Source: Marinilabiliales bacterium (GTDB lineage: Bacteria > Bacteroidota > Bacteroidia > Bacteroidales > F082). Taken from it: a DNA stretch of 37,242 bases. Position numbers and translations under genes: made by a program. The stretch spans positions 1 through 37,242 of the forward strand of contig PKTA01000169.1 of the NCBI GenBank assembly GCA_002869365.1, in the 5' to 3' direction. Below, one piece after another: positions 16,786 to 26,570 of the stretch (within the stretch, counting starts at the first letter, position 1; each line of letters starts with the position of its first letter). The notes beneath the pieces were generated by a model. That model ran no database searches. It saw only the letters and a list, made by a program, of their open reading frames with translations, and was not told the origin of the DNA.

Positions 16786-17403
16786 CTATAACAAAAACTT
16801 AACCATGCCATTGGAAACATCGTACATGGCTCCCACCAATTTGATTTCGTTATTTTTTTCCATTTCAAAAAGTAGTTTACTCTCATTTCTTATTTTTTCT
16901 ATTGCATATTTTGCATTCTCTATACTTACTTGATTAATGGAATCATCGGTTATTTTCTTTAGGTTTACTTTGTCGATAGCCGGTTTAATTTTTTCGAGCA
17001 AACTTGTAATATTTCCCAGTTTAAAATTATTACATGCCGCAGTAACTGCACCACATTTTGTGTGGGCTAATACAACGATGATTTTTGCTCCGGCCACCTT
17101 ACATGAATACTCGAGGGAAGCAAGTACATCTTTATTTACAATATTGCCTGCAATTTTTACAGAAAACATATCACCAATTCCAAGGTCAAATATTAAACGC
17201 GCACTTACTCTTGAGTCGATACAACTCAAAGTAACAGCAAAGGGTGCCTGAGCATCTTTTGTTATTTCTATTTGCTCGTCAAAATCGCGTACTAAAAAGG
17301 TCTTTTCGACAAACCTTTTATTTCCGTTAATAAGCATGTCCATTGCCATTTCAGGAGTAATGTTCTGCTGAACTTCTTTAGTAAGTGTACGGGCTTTTTT
17401 CAT
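16786..17403 (-). CDS. Beta-class carbonic anhydrase
   Basis: Beta-carbonic anhydrase interconverts CO2 and bicarbonate. In this 205-residue protein the zinc ligands are visible: Cys61 in SCIDSRV (with Asp63 and Arg65, the conserved dyad), His114 and Cys117 in LAHTKCGAV. Length and spacing are normal. There is no signal peptide, so it is cytoplasmic. It is divergent from glnS with a 235-bp shared upstream region and has its own -7 box. Confidence 0.93.
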   Translation of the reverse strand: MKKARTLTKEVQQNITPEMAMDMLINGNKRFVEKTFLVRDFDEQIEITKDAQAPFAVTLSCIDSRVSARLIFDLGIGDMFSVKIAGNIVNKDVLASLEYSCKVAGAKIIVVLAHTKCGAVTAACNNFKLGNITSLLEKIKPAIDKVNLKKITDDSINQVSIENAKYAIEKIRNESKLLFEMEKNNEIKLVGAMYDVSNGMVKFLL

Positions 17404-17437
17404 AAAAAAATAATCATTGAATTGCTAAAAATTAATA

Positions 17438-17445
17438 CAAAAGTA
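17438..17445 (-). promoter_or_regulatory. -7 promoter box for carbonic anhydrase (TACTTTTG)
   Basis: The minus strand matches TAnnTTTG exactly, 35 bp before the ATG at 17403. A TTTG at 17457-17460 is too close (11 bp) to be the -33 element. Confidence 0.55.
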
Positions 17446-17594
17446 TGCTTTTAATGCAAATTATCAATAACAAAAATATTAGAAAATATCAAATTAATTA
17501 TTTTTGTATTTAATTGATAATTAAAAATATAAGAGTTTATATATGACTGTTTAAACTATTTTTCAAGAAAGTTATAAATAGCCGATTTTTCAAT

Positions 17595-17602
17595 TAATTT
17601 TG
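17595..17602 (+). promoter_or_regulatory. -7 promoter box for glnS (TAATTTTG)
   Basis: An exact TAnnTTTG match 36 bp before the glnS ATG. No -33 TTG is clear. Confidence 0.55.
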
Positions 17603-17638
17603 CCGAAGTCAAATTTATCATACTGAATACTACAAAAA

Positions 17639-19264
17639 ATGGATATTCCTGAAAACGAAAAGCGTTCGCTGAATTTTATAGAAAGCATAATTGAAGAAAA
17701 TCTTCGTGAGAATAAAAATGAAGGGAGAATTCATCTCAGATTTCCACCCGAACCTAATGGATATTTACATATTGGCCATGCAAAATCAATATGTCTTAAT
17801 TTTGGATTAGCCGAATCTTATAATGGGCTTTGTAATCTTCGTTTTGATGATACAAATCCTGAGAAAGAAGATGTTGAATATGTTGATTCGATAATGGAAG
17901 ATATTAAATGGTTAGGTTTTGAATGGAACGACAAACCATATTATGCTTCTGATTATTTTGAGCAACTTTATGAATGGGCAGTTGAATTTATAAAACAAGG
18001 CAAAGCCTATGTTGATGATCAGCCACAGGAATTGATTCGTGAACAAAGGGGAGTGCCCACTTCTCCGGGAGTAGAAAGTCCCGGTAGAAAGAGGAGTGTG
18101 GAAGAGAACCTGAAACTGTTTGCTGCTATGAAGAATGGTGAATACCCTGATGGTTCGATGGTATTGAGAGCAAAAGTGGATATGGCTTCTCCCAATATGC
18201 ATATGCGCGACCCAATTATGTACAGAATATTACATCAGAAGCATCACCGTACAGGTGATAAGTGGAATATCTATCCAATGTATGATTGGGCACACGGTCA
18301 ATCAGACTTCATTGAAGGAATAACACATTCTGTGTGCACTCTTGAGTTTGAAGTCCACCGGCCATTGTATAATTGGTTTTTGGATCAGATAGCAACTACA
18401 TCCTACAGGCCACGACAGATTGAGTTTGCCCGTTTGAATTTATCGTATACAGTGATGAGCAAGCGTAAGCTCCTGGAACTAGTTAAGGATAAGCATGTTA
18501 AAGGCTGGGACGATCCTCGTATGCCAACCATTTCAGGTTTAAGACGCAGGGGATATACTCCAGAGTCGTTAAGGTCATTTGCCGATAGAATTGGTGTGGC
18601 AAAACGTGATAATGTTATAGATGTTGGCTTACTGGAATTTAGTGTTCGTGAGCATTTAAATAAAATTGCACCCAGAGTTTTTGGAGTTTTAAATCCTGTA
18701 AAAGTTGTAATTACCAATTATCCTGAAGACAAAGTAGAAGTAATGGATTTGATAAATAATCCTGAGGATGAGGCAGCTGGAAGCAGAAGTGTTCCGTTTA
18801 CCAGAGAAATATACATCGAAAGGGAAGATTTTATGGAGGATGCTCCAAAGAAATTTTTCAGAATGGGACCTGGTCGTGAGGTAAGACTTAAAGGTGCCTA
18901 TATTGTTAAATGTGAAGATTTTAAAAAGGATGCCGATGGAAATATAAGTGAAATTTATTGTACTTATGATCCTGAAACTAAATCGGGAAGTGATACCAGT
19001 GGCAAAAAAGTAAAGGGAACTTTGCATTGGGTTTCGGCCACCAACAGTTTTGATGCTGAAATAAGACTTTACGACAGGCTCTTCAGCGATGAAGACCCGG
19101 CAGGTCATAAGGAAGTCGATTTTAAGGAATTCCTAAATCCTGAATCATTAAAAGTTCTGTCAAATTGTAAACTTGAACCTTCTTTGAAAGAAGCAAAAGT
19201 GGGAGATAAATTTCAATTCCAGCGTCTTGGATATTTCTGTGTAGATAAAGATAGTACTGAATAA
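17639..19264 (+). CDS. glnS: Glutaminyl-tRNA synthetase
   Basis: This class I synthetase (541 residues) charges tRNA-Gln directly. [17 protein letters not shown] (about 34-50) contains the HIGH motif, preceded by the PEPNG that marks the GlnRS/GluRS family. [11 protein letters not shown] (around 274-284) is the KMSKR loop in the form usual for GlnRS. The C-terminal beta-barrels for the anticodon span about 340-541. Length and motifs indicate GlnRS rather than GluRS. Together with asnS nearby, the organism need not make Gln-tRNA or Asn-tRNA by transamidation. Confidence 0.97.
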   Translation: MDIPENEKRSLNFIESIIEENLRENKNEGRIHLRFPPEPNGYLHIGHAKSICLNFGLAESYNGLCNLRFDDTNPEKEDVEYVDSIMEDIKWLGFEWNDKPYYASDYFEQLYEWAVEFIKQGKAYVDDQPQELIREQRGVPTSPGVESPGRKRSVEENLKLFAAMKNGEYPDGSMVLRAKVDMASPNMHMRDPIMYRILHQKHHRTGDKWNIYPMYDWAHGQSDFIEGITHSVCTLEFEVHRPLYNWFLDQIATTSYRPRQIEFARLNLSYTVMSKRKLLELVKDKHVKGWDDPRMPTISGLRRRGYTPESLRSFADRIGVAKRDNVIDVGLLEFSVREHLNKIAPRVFGVLNPVKVVITNYPEDKVEVMDLINNPEDEAAGSRSVPFTREIYIEREDFMEDAPKKFFRMGPGREVRLKGAYIVKCEDFKKDADGNISEIYCTYDPETKSGSDTSGKKVKGTLHWVSATNSFDAEIRLYDRLFSDEDPAGHKEVDFKEFLNPESLKVLSNCKLEPSLKEAKVGDKFQFQRLGYFCVDKDSTE

Positions 19265-19359
19265 AAGATGGTTTTTAACAGAACAGTACCTCTTAGAGAT
19301 AGTTGGGGTAAAAAGAAATAACCAGAGTTTATCGATGTTCTAAGGACTATTTTACGGAT

Positions 19360-20469
19360 TTACCATTTCAGATATTCATCATAAAAAAACTCCCTCTGAT
19401 ATTCCAGGAAGTAAAGATATGGCTTGTGTTGGTAAAGCACTTTTGAAGAGTCCATATCAAATTCTCTGTAATATTTTTTATTATTGAAATTGAAATACAT
19501 AAAAGGCTCAATATAAATTGGATTTACCGGGTATGTATAATCCATATCCGGAACATAGGCCGGCATTTGAATTGGTCCCATATATTTATTAAGTTGTTTT
19601 TGAATATTAACTCCTGATTTTCTTATATATAGCGAATCTTTATTACCTGTAAGAATTCGCCCGACAGCCTTTATGGCAAGTGTTTTAAAATAATTTCTAT
19701 TAGTGTCTGAAATTTGTTCATGGGCTTCTTCTAAATCGAAAAACGAATCATCATCCTTACTTAAGGGCAAATTAATAACGGGATCTTTTGGGTTATTAAT
19801 AATAAAACTTGAGTTTTTATAGTAATTAGAATAATTACGTGCAAAATAAGTGTTTGCAGGTTTTGGTGATGCAAAAACGTAAGTTTTAAATTCATTTTTT
19901 TTATCTAAAACCTCGGGAGATACATTTTCTACATAAGACCTCATAAGTTGCGCTATTGCTGCTCCCTGGCTATGGCCAGTAATAATAAAATAATATATAC
20001 CCTTCTCATTTAGTTCTTTTATTTTTGAAACAATGTCTCCCGACAAAAATACCATGGCGAGTGTCCATCCGGAATGAACGTTGGCTAAAGGATTATCAGA
20101 AAGGCAATAGTTAACAACCGTTCCATCGGGAAGAGATATACTTCCATTTGCCGGTATCATTGCTGAATACAGATTAGTTATCCAATTTAAAGGATCAGTT
20201 GTAGAGCCACGAATATTTATTACAGCATAGCCAGGGCCCTCCAGCAACTGCCATTTATTATCCATACCCATGGATTCCGATTGATAAATCTTTTTGTAAT
20301 TTTTTGGGAGTATCTCTTTGTCAGTGCCCATAACATCCTGAAATGTAAAACTATTGCATATAGCAATCATTTCAAGTGCTTCACGTTGGTTGTAACCCTC
20401 TGTAAATTGTGAAAACAAAGGCAATCCATTTAAAAATATAAGAGATAATATGAGTGTTAATTTGCGCAT
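19360..20469 (-). CDS. Secreted lipase, class 3-like alpha/beta hydrolase
   Basis: This 369-residue protein has a signal peptide (MRKLTLILSLIFLNGLPLFS, cleavage near SQ). The nucleophile elbow is GHSQGAA with Ser167, preceded by the hydrophobic strand YYFIITGHS as in the Lipase_3 family. The stretch YVFASPKPAN and then NPKDPVINLPL resembles the region around the catalytic Asp; the catalytic His is not identified with confidence. It likely hydrolyses acyl esters in the periplasm or outside. A TTG at 20472 adds one residue, but the adjacent ATG 20469 is preferred. It is convergent with glnS. Confidence 0.8.
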   Translation of the reverse strand: MRKLTLILSLIFLNGLPLFSQFTEGYNQREALEMIAICNSFTFQDVMGTDKEILPKNYKKIYQSESMGMDNKWQLLEGPGYAVINIRGSTTDPLNWITNLYSAMIPANGSISLPDGTVVNYCLSDNPLANVHSGWTLAMVFLSGDIVSKIKELNEKGIYYFIITGHSQGAAIAQLMRSYVENVSPEVLDKKNEFKTYVFASPKPANTYFARNYSNYYKNSSFIINNPKDPVINLPLSKDDDSFFDLEEAHEQISDTNRNYFKTLAIKAVGRILTGNKDSLYIRKSGVNIQKQLNKYMGPIQMPAYVPDMDYTYPVNPIYIEPFMYFNFNNKKYYREFDMDSSKVLYQHKPYLYFLEYQREFFYDEYLKW

Positions 20470-20542
20470 CAAATATTGTCAATATTTTTTATGAAAACGA
20501 ATTGTAAATTTAAGACAATATTTTTTTAAAAAAAAAGTAATA

Positions 20543-20578
20543 AAAAAAAGCCCTCTGGCCTATGGCGAGAGGGCTTTT
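20543..20578 (-). terminator. Rho-independent terminator
   Basis: On the minus strand the arms AGCCCTCTCGCC and GGCCAGAGGGCT pair around a short loop and are followed by eight or more Ts. It ends the two-gene operon whose last stop is at 20600. Confidence 0.9.
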
Positions 20579-20599
20579 CCTGTATTGAAAACAAATAAT

Positions 20600-21172
20600 T
20601 TACTTTGTTGTTTCCTTAACTCTTATGTCTCCTAATAAAACATCCCAGAAACCTATCAGCCTTCCACCAATTTGAGTTTCTTTACGTTTTACATAAACTG
20701 TAATGTCTTTTTTAGTAGTATCCTGATATACAAGTCTTCCTTCCGCATCATAACCTTTAAATTTTTGGAAAATGGTAATTACACCAACATAGGTTCCATC
20801 GGGCTGACGTTGAAGGTCGCTCACATACTCAATATTATACCATGATATTTCAACTTTGTTGTAATTAAGGCGCATCAAACGCTCAAAATATTTACGTACA
20901 GTATAATAACTAATTTCGGGGCGAGCCAATGAAGAAACGCCAATTTCGCTACCCTGCATAAACAGTTCTTCTGCTCTGTCGATTACACGGTTTGCTTCAC
21001 TCCATGGAGTTTCTTTGCTTCCTATAATACTGATATATTTACTTAAATCTCTAACTTTTTCCAGAGCGAGGCTATCGATGGCCTGTTTTCGTTCCGGACT
21101 TAATTCCTGGGCAACAGCACCAGAAACTCCAAATGCTGCTAATATTACTAATACTAATGCTATTCGTTTCAT
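20600..21172 (-). CDS. Exported protein of unknown function
   Basis: This 190-residue protein has a signal peptide (MKRIALVLVILAAFGVSG, cleavage after AVAQ). The first mature part is helical (SPERKQAIDSLALEKVRDL), followed by an alternating alpha/beta region (YYTVRKYFERLMRLNYNK, VEISWYNIEYV, GVITIFQKFKGYD, DITVYVKRKE), which could be a cystatin- or NTF2-like fold; this is a guess from strand pattern. No family was recognised. It starts 10 bp after the upstream coiled-coil lipoprotein gene, so the two are one operon and probably act together in the envelope. Confidence 0.75.
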   Translation of the reverse strand: MKRIALVLVILAAFGVSGAVAQELSPERKQAIDSLALEKVRDLSKYISIIGSKETPWSEANRVIDRAEELFMQGSEIGVSSLARPEISYYTVRKYFERLMRLNYNKVEISWYNIEYVSDLQRQPDGTYVGVITIFQKFKGYDAEGRLVYQDTTKKDITVYVKRKETQIGGRLIGFWDVLLGDIRVKETTK

Positions 21173-21182
21173 GGCTGTTATT

Positions 21183-21845
21183 TTATTTGGTAATTAATTC
21201 TAATTCTGTAATTTTTCCCATGCCGTTCTTTTTCGCAGATTCAACACGGTATTTATAAACTTTTTTGTCCTTTAAATAATTCAGGAATTTTGTAATTGTT
21301 GTAGGACGGTCGTAATCATTAAATCCTCCATTCTGACTAATAATTATTAATACAGGGATGTCGGGAGTTTCAAAATATTGAAGCGCCATTTGAATTTGAT
21401 TATTTGCATTGTCAACGCCATTGGCATTGGCAACTGCTTCAAATTGATTATCAATAACAGCAAACTCTGATTGCTTTGCCCTTATTCTTGCTTCTTCTTC
21501 ACGCCTTAACCTTTCTTCTTCGGCTTTACGCATTTCTGCTGCTCGCACATCTTCAACTTTGGCTTCGGCCTGCTTGATAAGGCCCTTAACTTCTTCATCC
21601 TGAATATTATAATCTTTTATTTTTGCAATTCTATCGGCCATTTGATCACTGGTCCAATCTGTACTTCCGTTAATAATTGCTGTAAGATCTTTCTTTGCAT
21701 TATCAACTTTCATAGCGTACTCAGCAGCAGCTTTTTCTTTGGCTAATTTTTTCTTGCTCTTGCAACTTGTTGCACCTCCAACAAGGAGGGAAGCAACTAA
21801 CAGAACCATAATGGTCTTCGGTATTAATTTGATAAATTTGGTCAT
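21183..21845 (-). CDS. Coiled-coil lipoprotein of unknown function
   Basis: This 220-residue protein has an N-terminal lipoprotein signal ending GGATSC, with Cys28 as probable lipidation site, followed by a very basic KSKKKLAKEK stretch. Residues about 95-130 form a charged coiled coil (RKAEEERLRREEEARIRAKQ). The C-terminal half is a globular alpha/beta domain with a hydrophobic strand (IPVLIIISQNGGFNDYD) and KFLNYLKDKKVYKYRVES. No family was recognised. It is first in a two-gene operon with its own -7 box and shared terminator. Confidence 0.75.
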   Translation of the reverse strand: MTKFIKLIPKTIMVLLVASLLVGGATSCKSKKKLAKEKAAAEYAMKVDNAKKDLTAIINGSTDWTSDQMADRIAKIKDYNIQDEEVKGLIKQAEAKVEDVRAAEMRKAEEERLRREEEARIRAKQSEFAVIDNQFEAVANANGVDNANNQIQMALQYFETPDIPVLIIISQNGGFNDYDRPTTITKFLNYLKDKKVYKYRVESAKKNGMGKITELELITK

Positions 21846-21882
21846 TTGTTAAATATTAAATTTATTCGTTTAAAATAAAATG

Positions 21883-21890
21883 CAAACCTA
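21883..21890 (-). promoter_or_regulatory. -7 promoter box (TAGGTTTG)
   Basis: The minus strand matches TAnnTTTG exactly, 38 bp before the ATG at 21845. It likely drives the two-gene envelope operon. Confidence 0.55.
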
Positions 21891-21913
21891 CTGAAAATAT
21901 TGTTTTTATGATG

Positions 21914-21962
21914 TAAAAAAATGTTAAGTGGCTTAATATAAGTTATCAAACCACTTAACATT
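21914..21962 (-). terminator. Terminator of the RND efflux operon
   Basis: Perfect 12-bp arms AATGTTAAGTGG (21920-21931) and CCACTTAACATT (21951-21962) enclose a 19-base loop. On the minus strand a run of Ts follows directly. It lies 23 bp after the pump gene's stop. Confidence 0.85.
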
Positions 21963-21985
21963 AACTTATTTAAAGATAATTTATT

Positions 21986-24900
21986 TTAATTATTTAATTT
22001 AAAGTTCTGGAATTTAATTTTAGCCATGTATAATGCATGATACATTGCAGGAACAATCACTAAAGTTAAAAATGTTGCAAAACTCAAACCAAATATTACA
22101 GTCCAGGACATAGGTCCCCAGAATATGGCATTATCACCACCAAAAAAGATATGAGGATTAAATGTATTAAGGAAACTTACAATATCAATGTTTAATCCTA
22201 CTGCCAATGGCATTAGTCCTAATATGGTTGTTATTGCAGTTAATAACACAGGACGCAGGCGAGTTCTACCTGCTTCAACTATACAGTCTTTTGCAACATC
22301 TATAGGCAGGTCGTCATCTTCTTTTAATCCGAGTTCTTTTTTCTTACGTAATTTAACAAGTCCTATATAGTCAATTAAAACTATTCCATTATTAACCACA
22401 ACACCAGCCAGGGAAACGATTCCAATACCTGTCATAATTACTATAAAATCCATTTTAAATGTTGCCAATCCGCCAAATACTCCTATGGTACTCAGCAATA
22501 CCGTAAACATTATCATTGCTGGTTTTACAAATGAGTTGAATTGTGAAACCAATATTATAGTAATAAGTGAAACGGCTATTAACATTGCTGTAGCAAGAAA
22601 TGCCATGGATTCTGCCTGCTCTTCCTGTTCTCCGGTAAAAGCATAATCATATCCTGCAGGCATTTCATATCTCGACATTATTGCTTTAAGTTCTTCATTA
22701 ATTTCATTTGCATTATAACCCTGTAATACATTTGAATAGATGGTTACTACCCGTTTTTTATCAATACGTGTAATTGAACCATATGTTGAACTGTATTCAA
22801 AATCTGCTACTGCTGAAATAGGAACCTGTACAATTTTACCTGATGAAGCACTCCTGAATGTAATCCGTTGATTTATTAAATCAGTGATGTTATTTCGGTA
22901 CCTATCTTCAAGTTTCATAACAATTTTATACTCATCTTCACCATCTTTATAATCAGAAATTTCTTTCCCGAAAAGGGCAGTTCTGATGGCGCCTGCTATT
23001 TGTCCTGTTGAAAGACCGTAACGTCTTGCTTTTTCCCTATTTATATTAACAAGAAGTTCTGGCTTTTCCTTGTCAAGGTCAATCTGCAATTCTTCAATTC
23101 CGGGAATATTTTCACTATTTATAGTAGCAATTATGTCACTAGTTAAATCCAAAAGCTTATTAAAATCTTTACCATTAACTTCTAAGTTGATAGGTTTTCC
23201 TGTGGGAGGTCCCTCTTTTTGTCTTTCAACAGTTAGAGTTATTCCAGGGTATTTTCCAACCAATGAATCGGCAATTTCTTCCATAATATCATTGGTGTTA
23301 ATACCATCTCTGTCTTCAAAATCAACAAAATTAATAGTTATCAACCCTCTATTAGGAGAGCCTCCTCTTCCTGAAAACCCTTCATCCTGTCCTACTGCAC
23401 CTTTTCCTGTTAAAGCGAGTACTGACTCAACAACTTTCATTTTTGGCTCGAGTAATTCAAATACTCTGGTTTCCAACTCTCTTACCACCGAATCAGTAAC
23501 TTCAATATCTGTACTAATTGGTAAATCAGCAATTACATTTATTAATTTAGGATCTGCAGATGGGAAGAATTCAACTTTAGGATTACTCCCAAAATAGAAT
23601 GTCATTGTTACTATCATAAGAGCAACAGTACCTATAATCAAATAAATCGGAGTTGATTTTCTTAAGGCAAACGCTATAAATTTTGTATAGGTATTTTCCA
23701 GCCATACTAAACCAACATTTTGAAACCAAAGGGCAAGTCGTGATAAGAATGCCAGGTTTAGCAAACCTATGATTGCGAAAATAATAAGAATTGTTCCAAG
23801 CCAATTGATCTTTAATGCATATGAAATGGCAGCTACTATAAGTAAAATAGCAGCAATAAATAAACTCCTTTTCGTTTTTGGCATAGTAATATTCGAGCCT
23901 TTTTTATAAAACTGCATAAATATTACAGGTATTAAAACAAGGGCTACAAGTAGTGATGATGTTAGCACAATGATTAGAGTTTCAGGCAGATAAGACATGA
24001 ATTCACCCATAATACTTTTCCAAAATAAAAGAGGAAAAAACGCTGCTAAAGTTGTTGCAGTTGATGAAATAATAGGCATCGCTACTTCTCCTGTTGCTTG
24101 TCGAGCAGCCTCAAAAACCGTATATCCTTTGCTCAAATACCTATATATATTTTCCGTTACAACGATGGCATTATCCACCAGCATTCCCAAAGCTAAGATG
24201 AGTGAGAACAACACAATCATGTTTATTTTAGTTCCCATCATGCCCATTACGAGAAATGAAATCAGCATTGACATAGGAATGGCTACTCCAACAAATAATG
24301 AGTTTCTGGTACCCAGGAATAGAAACAAAACAAATACAACAAAAATAATACCCATAATGATGCTGTTCTCAAGATTGCTTAATTGCATCTTCACCATATC
24401 ACTCTGGTCGTTGGTAATTGTAACAACAAGATTGTCAGGTATCATTTTTGTCTCATGAGCCTCGTCAAGTATATCGAAAACCTGTTCAATTGTAGATAGT
24501 AGGTTTTCTCCACTTTTCTTAACAACTTGAAGAGAAACAACATTTTTATGATTTAAACGGGCGTAACTGTCACGTTCCTGAAAACCATATTCTACAGAGC
24601 CAATATCTCTTAGGTAAACTATATTTCCCTTTTCAGATTTTACAATTATGCTTTCAATTTCATTGGGGTTTTTAAACTCACCTATCATCCTGATGGAACG
24701 TCTTATATCTCCAATTTCAAGATCACCACCCGACATAGAAATATTTTCTGAAGCAATTGCATTTTCAACATCAGTAAAACTAACCTCAAGAGAACTCATT
24801 TTATAAGGATCGAGTTTGATTTTAACTTCCCTTTCAGTAATACCAGTAATATTAACTGAGGATACTTCCTGAATAGTTTCAAATTCGTCACTTAGGTCTT

Positions 24901-25411
24901 CAGCATAATCTTTAAGTTCGTTTATCCCGAAGTCTCCTGATAGGTTAACATTAATAACAGGAAATTCCGACAAGTCAATGTCGGTAACCATAGGGTCGTC
25001 AAGCAGGTCGTCAGGCAAATCGCTCTTTCCCTTGTCAACAGCATCTTTAACATCCTGTAAGGCTGTTTTTAATTCTACATCAGTGTTAAACTCAACAAAA
25101 ATGTTTGAAACATCCTGTGCAGATTTGGAGGTCAGTTTTTTAATTCCTTTTACCGATTCAATTTCTTTTTCCAAAGGTCGGCTTATAAGATTTTCAATAT
25201 CTACCGGTGGATTTCCGGGATATATTGTTTGAACCATTATTGTTGGAATTTTTATTTCAGGAAATAATTCCTTGGGCAGTGAAATGTAAGAATACATTCC
25301 GAAAAATACACTTACCAACATTATAAGGTAAACGGTGTTTTTATTCTTTAGAGCCCACGTTGAGAGCCAAAAATCCCGTATGGTTTTATTATTATCTTTA
25401 TTATTGTCCAT
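21986..25411 (-). CDS. RND-family efflux pump, inner-membrane permease
   Basis: This 1141-residue protein is a proton-driven RND pump (AcrB/MexB-like superfamily). It shows the usual layout: a TM helix near residue 25-45, a large periplasmic loop, a TM2-6 block starting near 345 (GIIFVVFVLFLFLGTRNSLF, with ALGMLVDNAIVVTENIYRYL carrying the Asp of the proton relay in TM4), a second periplasmic loop with QLQ-like folds, and TM8-12 from about 960 (LITIILVSQFNSF, GIVSLAGVVVNNGIVLIDYI). It also has an extra hydrophobic block around 500-560 before TM7. A TTG at 25420 is in frame, but ATG 25411 is preferred. Substrate range unknown. Confidence 0.93.
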   Translation of the reverse strand: MDNNKDNNKTIRDFWLSTWALKNKNTVYLIMLVSVFFGMYSYISLPKELFPEIKIPTIMVQTIYPGNPPVDIENLISRPLEKEIESVKGIKKLTSKSAQDVSNIFVEFNTDVELKTALQDVKDAVDKGKSDLPDDLLDDPMVTDIDLSEFPVINVNLSGDFGINELKDYAEDLSDEFETIQEVSSVNITGITEREVKIKLDPYKMSSLEVSFTDVENAIASENISMSGGDLEIGDIRRSIRMIGEFKNPNEIESIIVKSEKGNIVYLRDIGSVEYGFQERDSYARLNHKNVVSLQVVKKSGENLLSTIEQVFDILDEAHETKMIPDNLVVTITNDQSDMVKMQLSNLENSIIMGIIFVVFVLFLFLGTRNSLFVGVAIPMSMLISFLVMGMMGTKINMIVLFSLILALGMLVDNAIVVTENIYRYLSKGYTVFEAARQATGEVAMPIISSTATTLAAFFPLLFWKSIMGEFMSYLPETLIIVLTSSLLVALVLIPVIFMQFYKKGSNITMPKTKRSLFIAAILLIVAAISYALKINWLGTILIIFAIIGLLNLAFLSRLALWFQNVGLVWLENTYTKFIAFALRKSTPIYLIIGTVALMIVTMTFYFGSNPKVEFFPSADPKLINVIADLPISTDIEVTDSVVRELETRVFELLEPKMKVVESVLALTGKGAVGQDEGFSGRGGSPNRGLITINFVDFEDRDGINTNDIMEEIADSLVGKYPGITLTVERQKEGPPTGKPINLEVNGKDFNKLLDLTSDIIATINSENIPGIEELQIDLDKEKPELLVNINREKARRYGLSTGQIAGAIRTALFGKEISDYKDGEDEYKIVMKLEDRYRNNITDLINQRITFRSASSGKIVQVPISAVADFEYSSTYGSITRIDKKRVVTIYSNVLQGYNANEINEELKAIMSRYEMPAGYDYAFTGEQEEQAESMAFLATAMLIAVSLITIILVSQFNSFVKPAMIMFTVLLSTIGVFGGLATFKMDFIVIMTGIGIVSLAGVVVNNGIVLIDYIGLVKLRKKKELGLKEDDDLPIDVAKDCIVEAGRTRLRPVLLTAITTILGLMPLAVGLNIDIVSFLNTFNPHIFFGGDNAIFWGPMSWTVIFGLSFATFLTLVIVPAMYHALYMAKIKFQNFKLNN

Positions 25412-25420
25412 GTTAATCAA

Positions 25421-26557
25421 TTATTTAATAATGTTTACAACACTACCATCAGAAACATTGTTATAGCCATCGGTAATTACAATTTCACCTGCTTCAAGGC
25501 CTGATAATATTTCAGTCATGCTTTTATAGGATTTGCCTGGTGTAATATACTTTTTCGTGGCAATCATATTGTTGCCTTTTTTCTTTAAAGAAAAAAGATA
25601 TTTTCCACTCAAATCGTGTTTTATAAGTACTGAAGGAACTACAATACTATTCTCTGCATTGTAATCATTTATGGTAATATTTGCTAACATGTTTGGCTTT
25701 AGTCTATTGTCTGAATTATTTAGTTCAACCTCTACCATAAAAGTTCTGTTCGACTTATCAATAACATTACCTACTCTGCTTACAATAGCATTAATTTCTA
25801 AATTTGAATAAGAAGGAAAACTTACAACTACTTTATCGCCTTCCTTAATAGAAGATATGTATGATTCAGAAAGTTTTGCTTTAACTACAAGTTTGTCCAG
25901 AGCTACTAATTGCATAAGTCTGACACCCGGGCCGGCCAACTCACCTTTTTTCAAAATAATATCTTCAACTTCTCCAGCGAATGGCGCAGTTATTACCGAC
26001 ATATTGTACTGGCTTCTAAGCGTTTTAAGTTTGTTTTCCAGACTTTCGTAATTATTCTTCGCTTCCAGATATTGGCGTTCTGACCCTATATTCTTATCCC
26101 ATAATTCACTTTGCTTATCAAACATAGTTTTTGCGAAAGACAATTGAGTTTTAATTTCTTCAATATTTTTCTCTATTAAACTTGTGTTTAGTTTTGCCAG
26201 AAGTTGACCCTTTTTAACTTTGTCACCTTCCTGAACGGCTATTTTCTCTATCTGGCCGCTAACTTCCGGGCTAATATATGCTTCGTTAACACTTTCAAGT
26301 TCTCCAGCCGCTTCAAAAAAGTGGTCAAAATCCTGTGTTTGTAGTTTCAGTGTTCTAACTGGAATTTTTTTTCCTGTATAAACACTGTCGGGTTTCAATT
26401 CACTAAGTTCCTGTTCTAGTTTGGAAATTTCAGAATTTAATGTTTCAATAGAGTTTTCTTTGGATTGAATTTCCTTAGTGATGGTTTCTGCAGTTCTCTC
26501 ACTATTACATGCCATCACAGAAATTACTACTGTTAATATTAAGATTATTTTTTTCAT
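25421..26557 (-). CDS. RND efflux periplasmic adaptor lipoprotein (membrane fusion protein)
   Basis: From ATG 26557 the protein has 378 residues and starts with a lipoprotein signal ending VISVMAC. An N-terminal coiled-coil-prone stretch (IETLNSEISKLEQELSEL) precedes the lipoyl half-motif (ISPEVSGQIEKIAVQEGDKV, KKGQLLAKLN), a hairpin of helices about 130-180, the returning half-motif (ITAPFAGEVEDIILKKGELA), a beta-barrel, and the C-terminal membrane-proximal domain (GLEAGEIVITDGYNNV). It bridges the RND pump and the TolC-like channel. An in-frame TTG at 26584 would hide the lipobox behind nine residues and is rejected. Stop and pump ATG are 9 bp apart. Confidence 0.92.
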   Translation of the reverse strand: MKKIILILTVVISVMACNSERTAETITKEIQSKENSIETLNSEISKLEQELSELKPDSVYTGKKIPVRTLKLQTQDFDHFFEAAGELESVNEAYISPEVSGQIEKIAVQEGDKVKKGQLLAKLNTSLIEKNIEEIKTQLSFAKTMFDKQSELWDKNIGSERQYLEAKNNYESLENKLKTLRSQYNMSVITAPFAGEVEDIILKKGELAGPGVRLMQLVALDKLVVKAKLSESYISSIKEGDKVVVSFPSYSNLEINAIVSRVGNVIDKSNRTFMVEVELNNSDNRLKPNMLANITINDYNAENSIVVPSVLIKHDLSGKYLFSLKKKGNNMIATKKYITPGKSYKSMTEILSGLEAGEIVITDGYNNVSDGSVVNIIK

Positions 26558-26570
26558 TTTTATATTATTA

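Noticed and set aside
23070-23597. 175-codon open frame on the plus strand inside the RND pump gene
   Set aside because: It is antisense to a clearly conserved pump region, with Ser/Ile-rich composition typical of a shadow frame and no promoter or domain.
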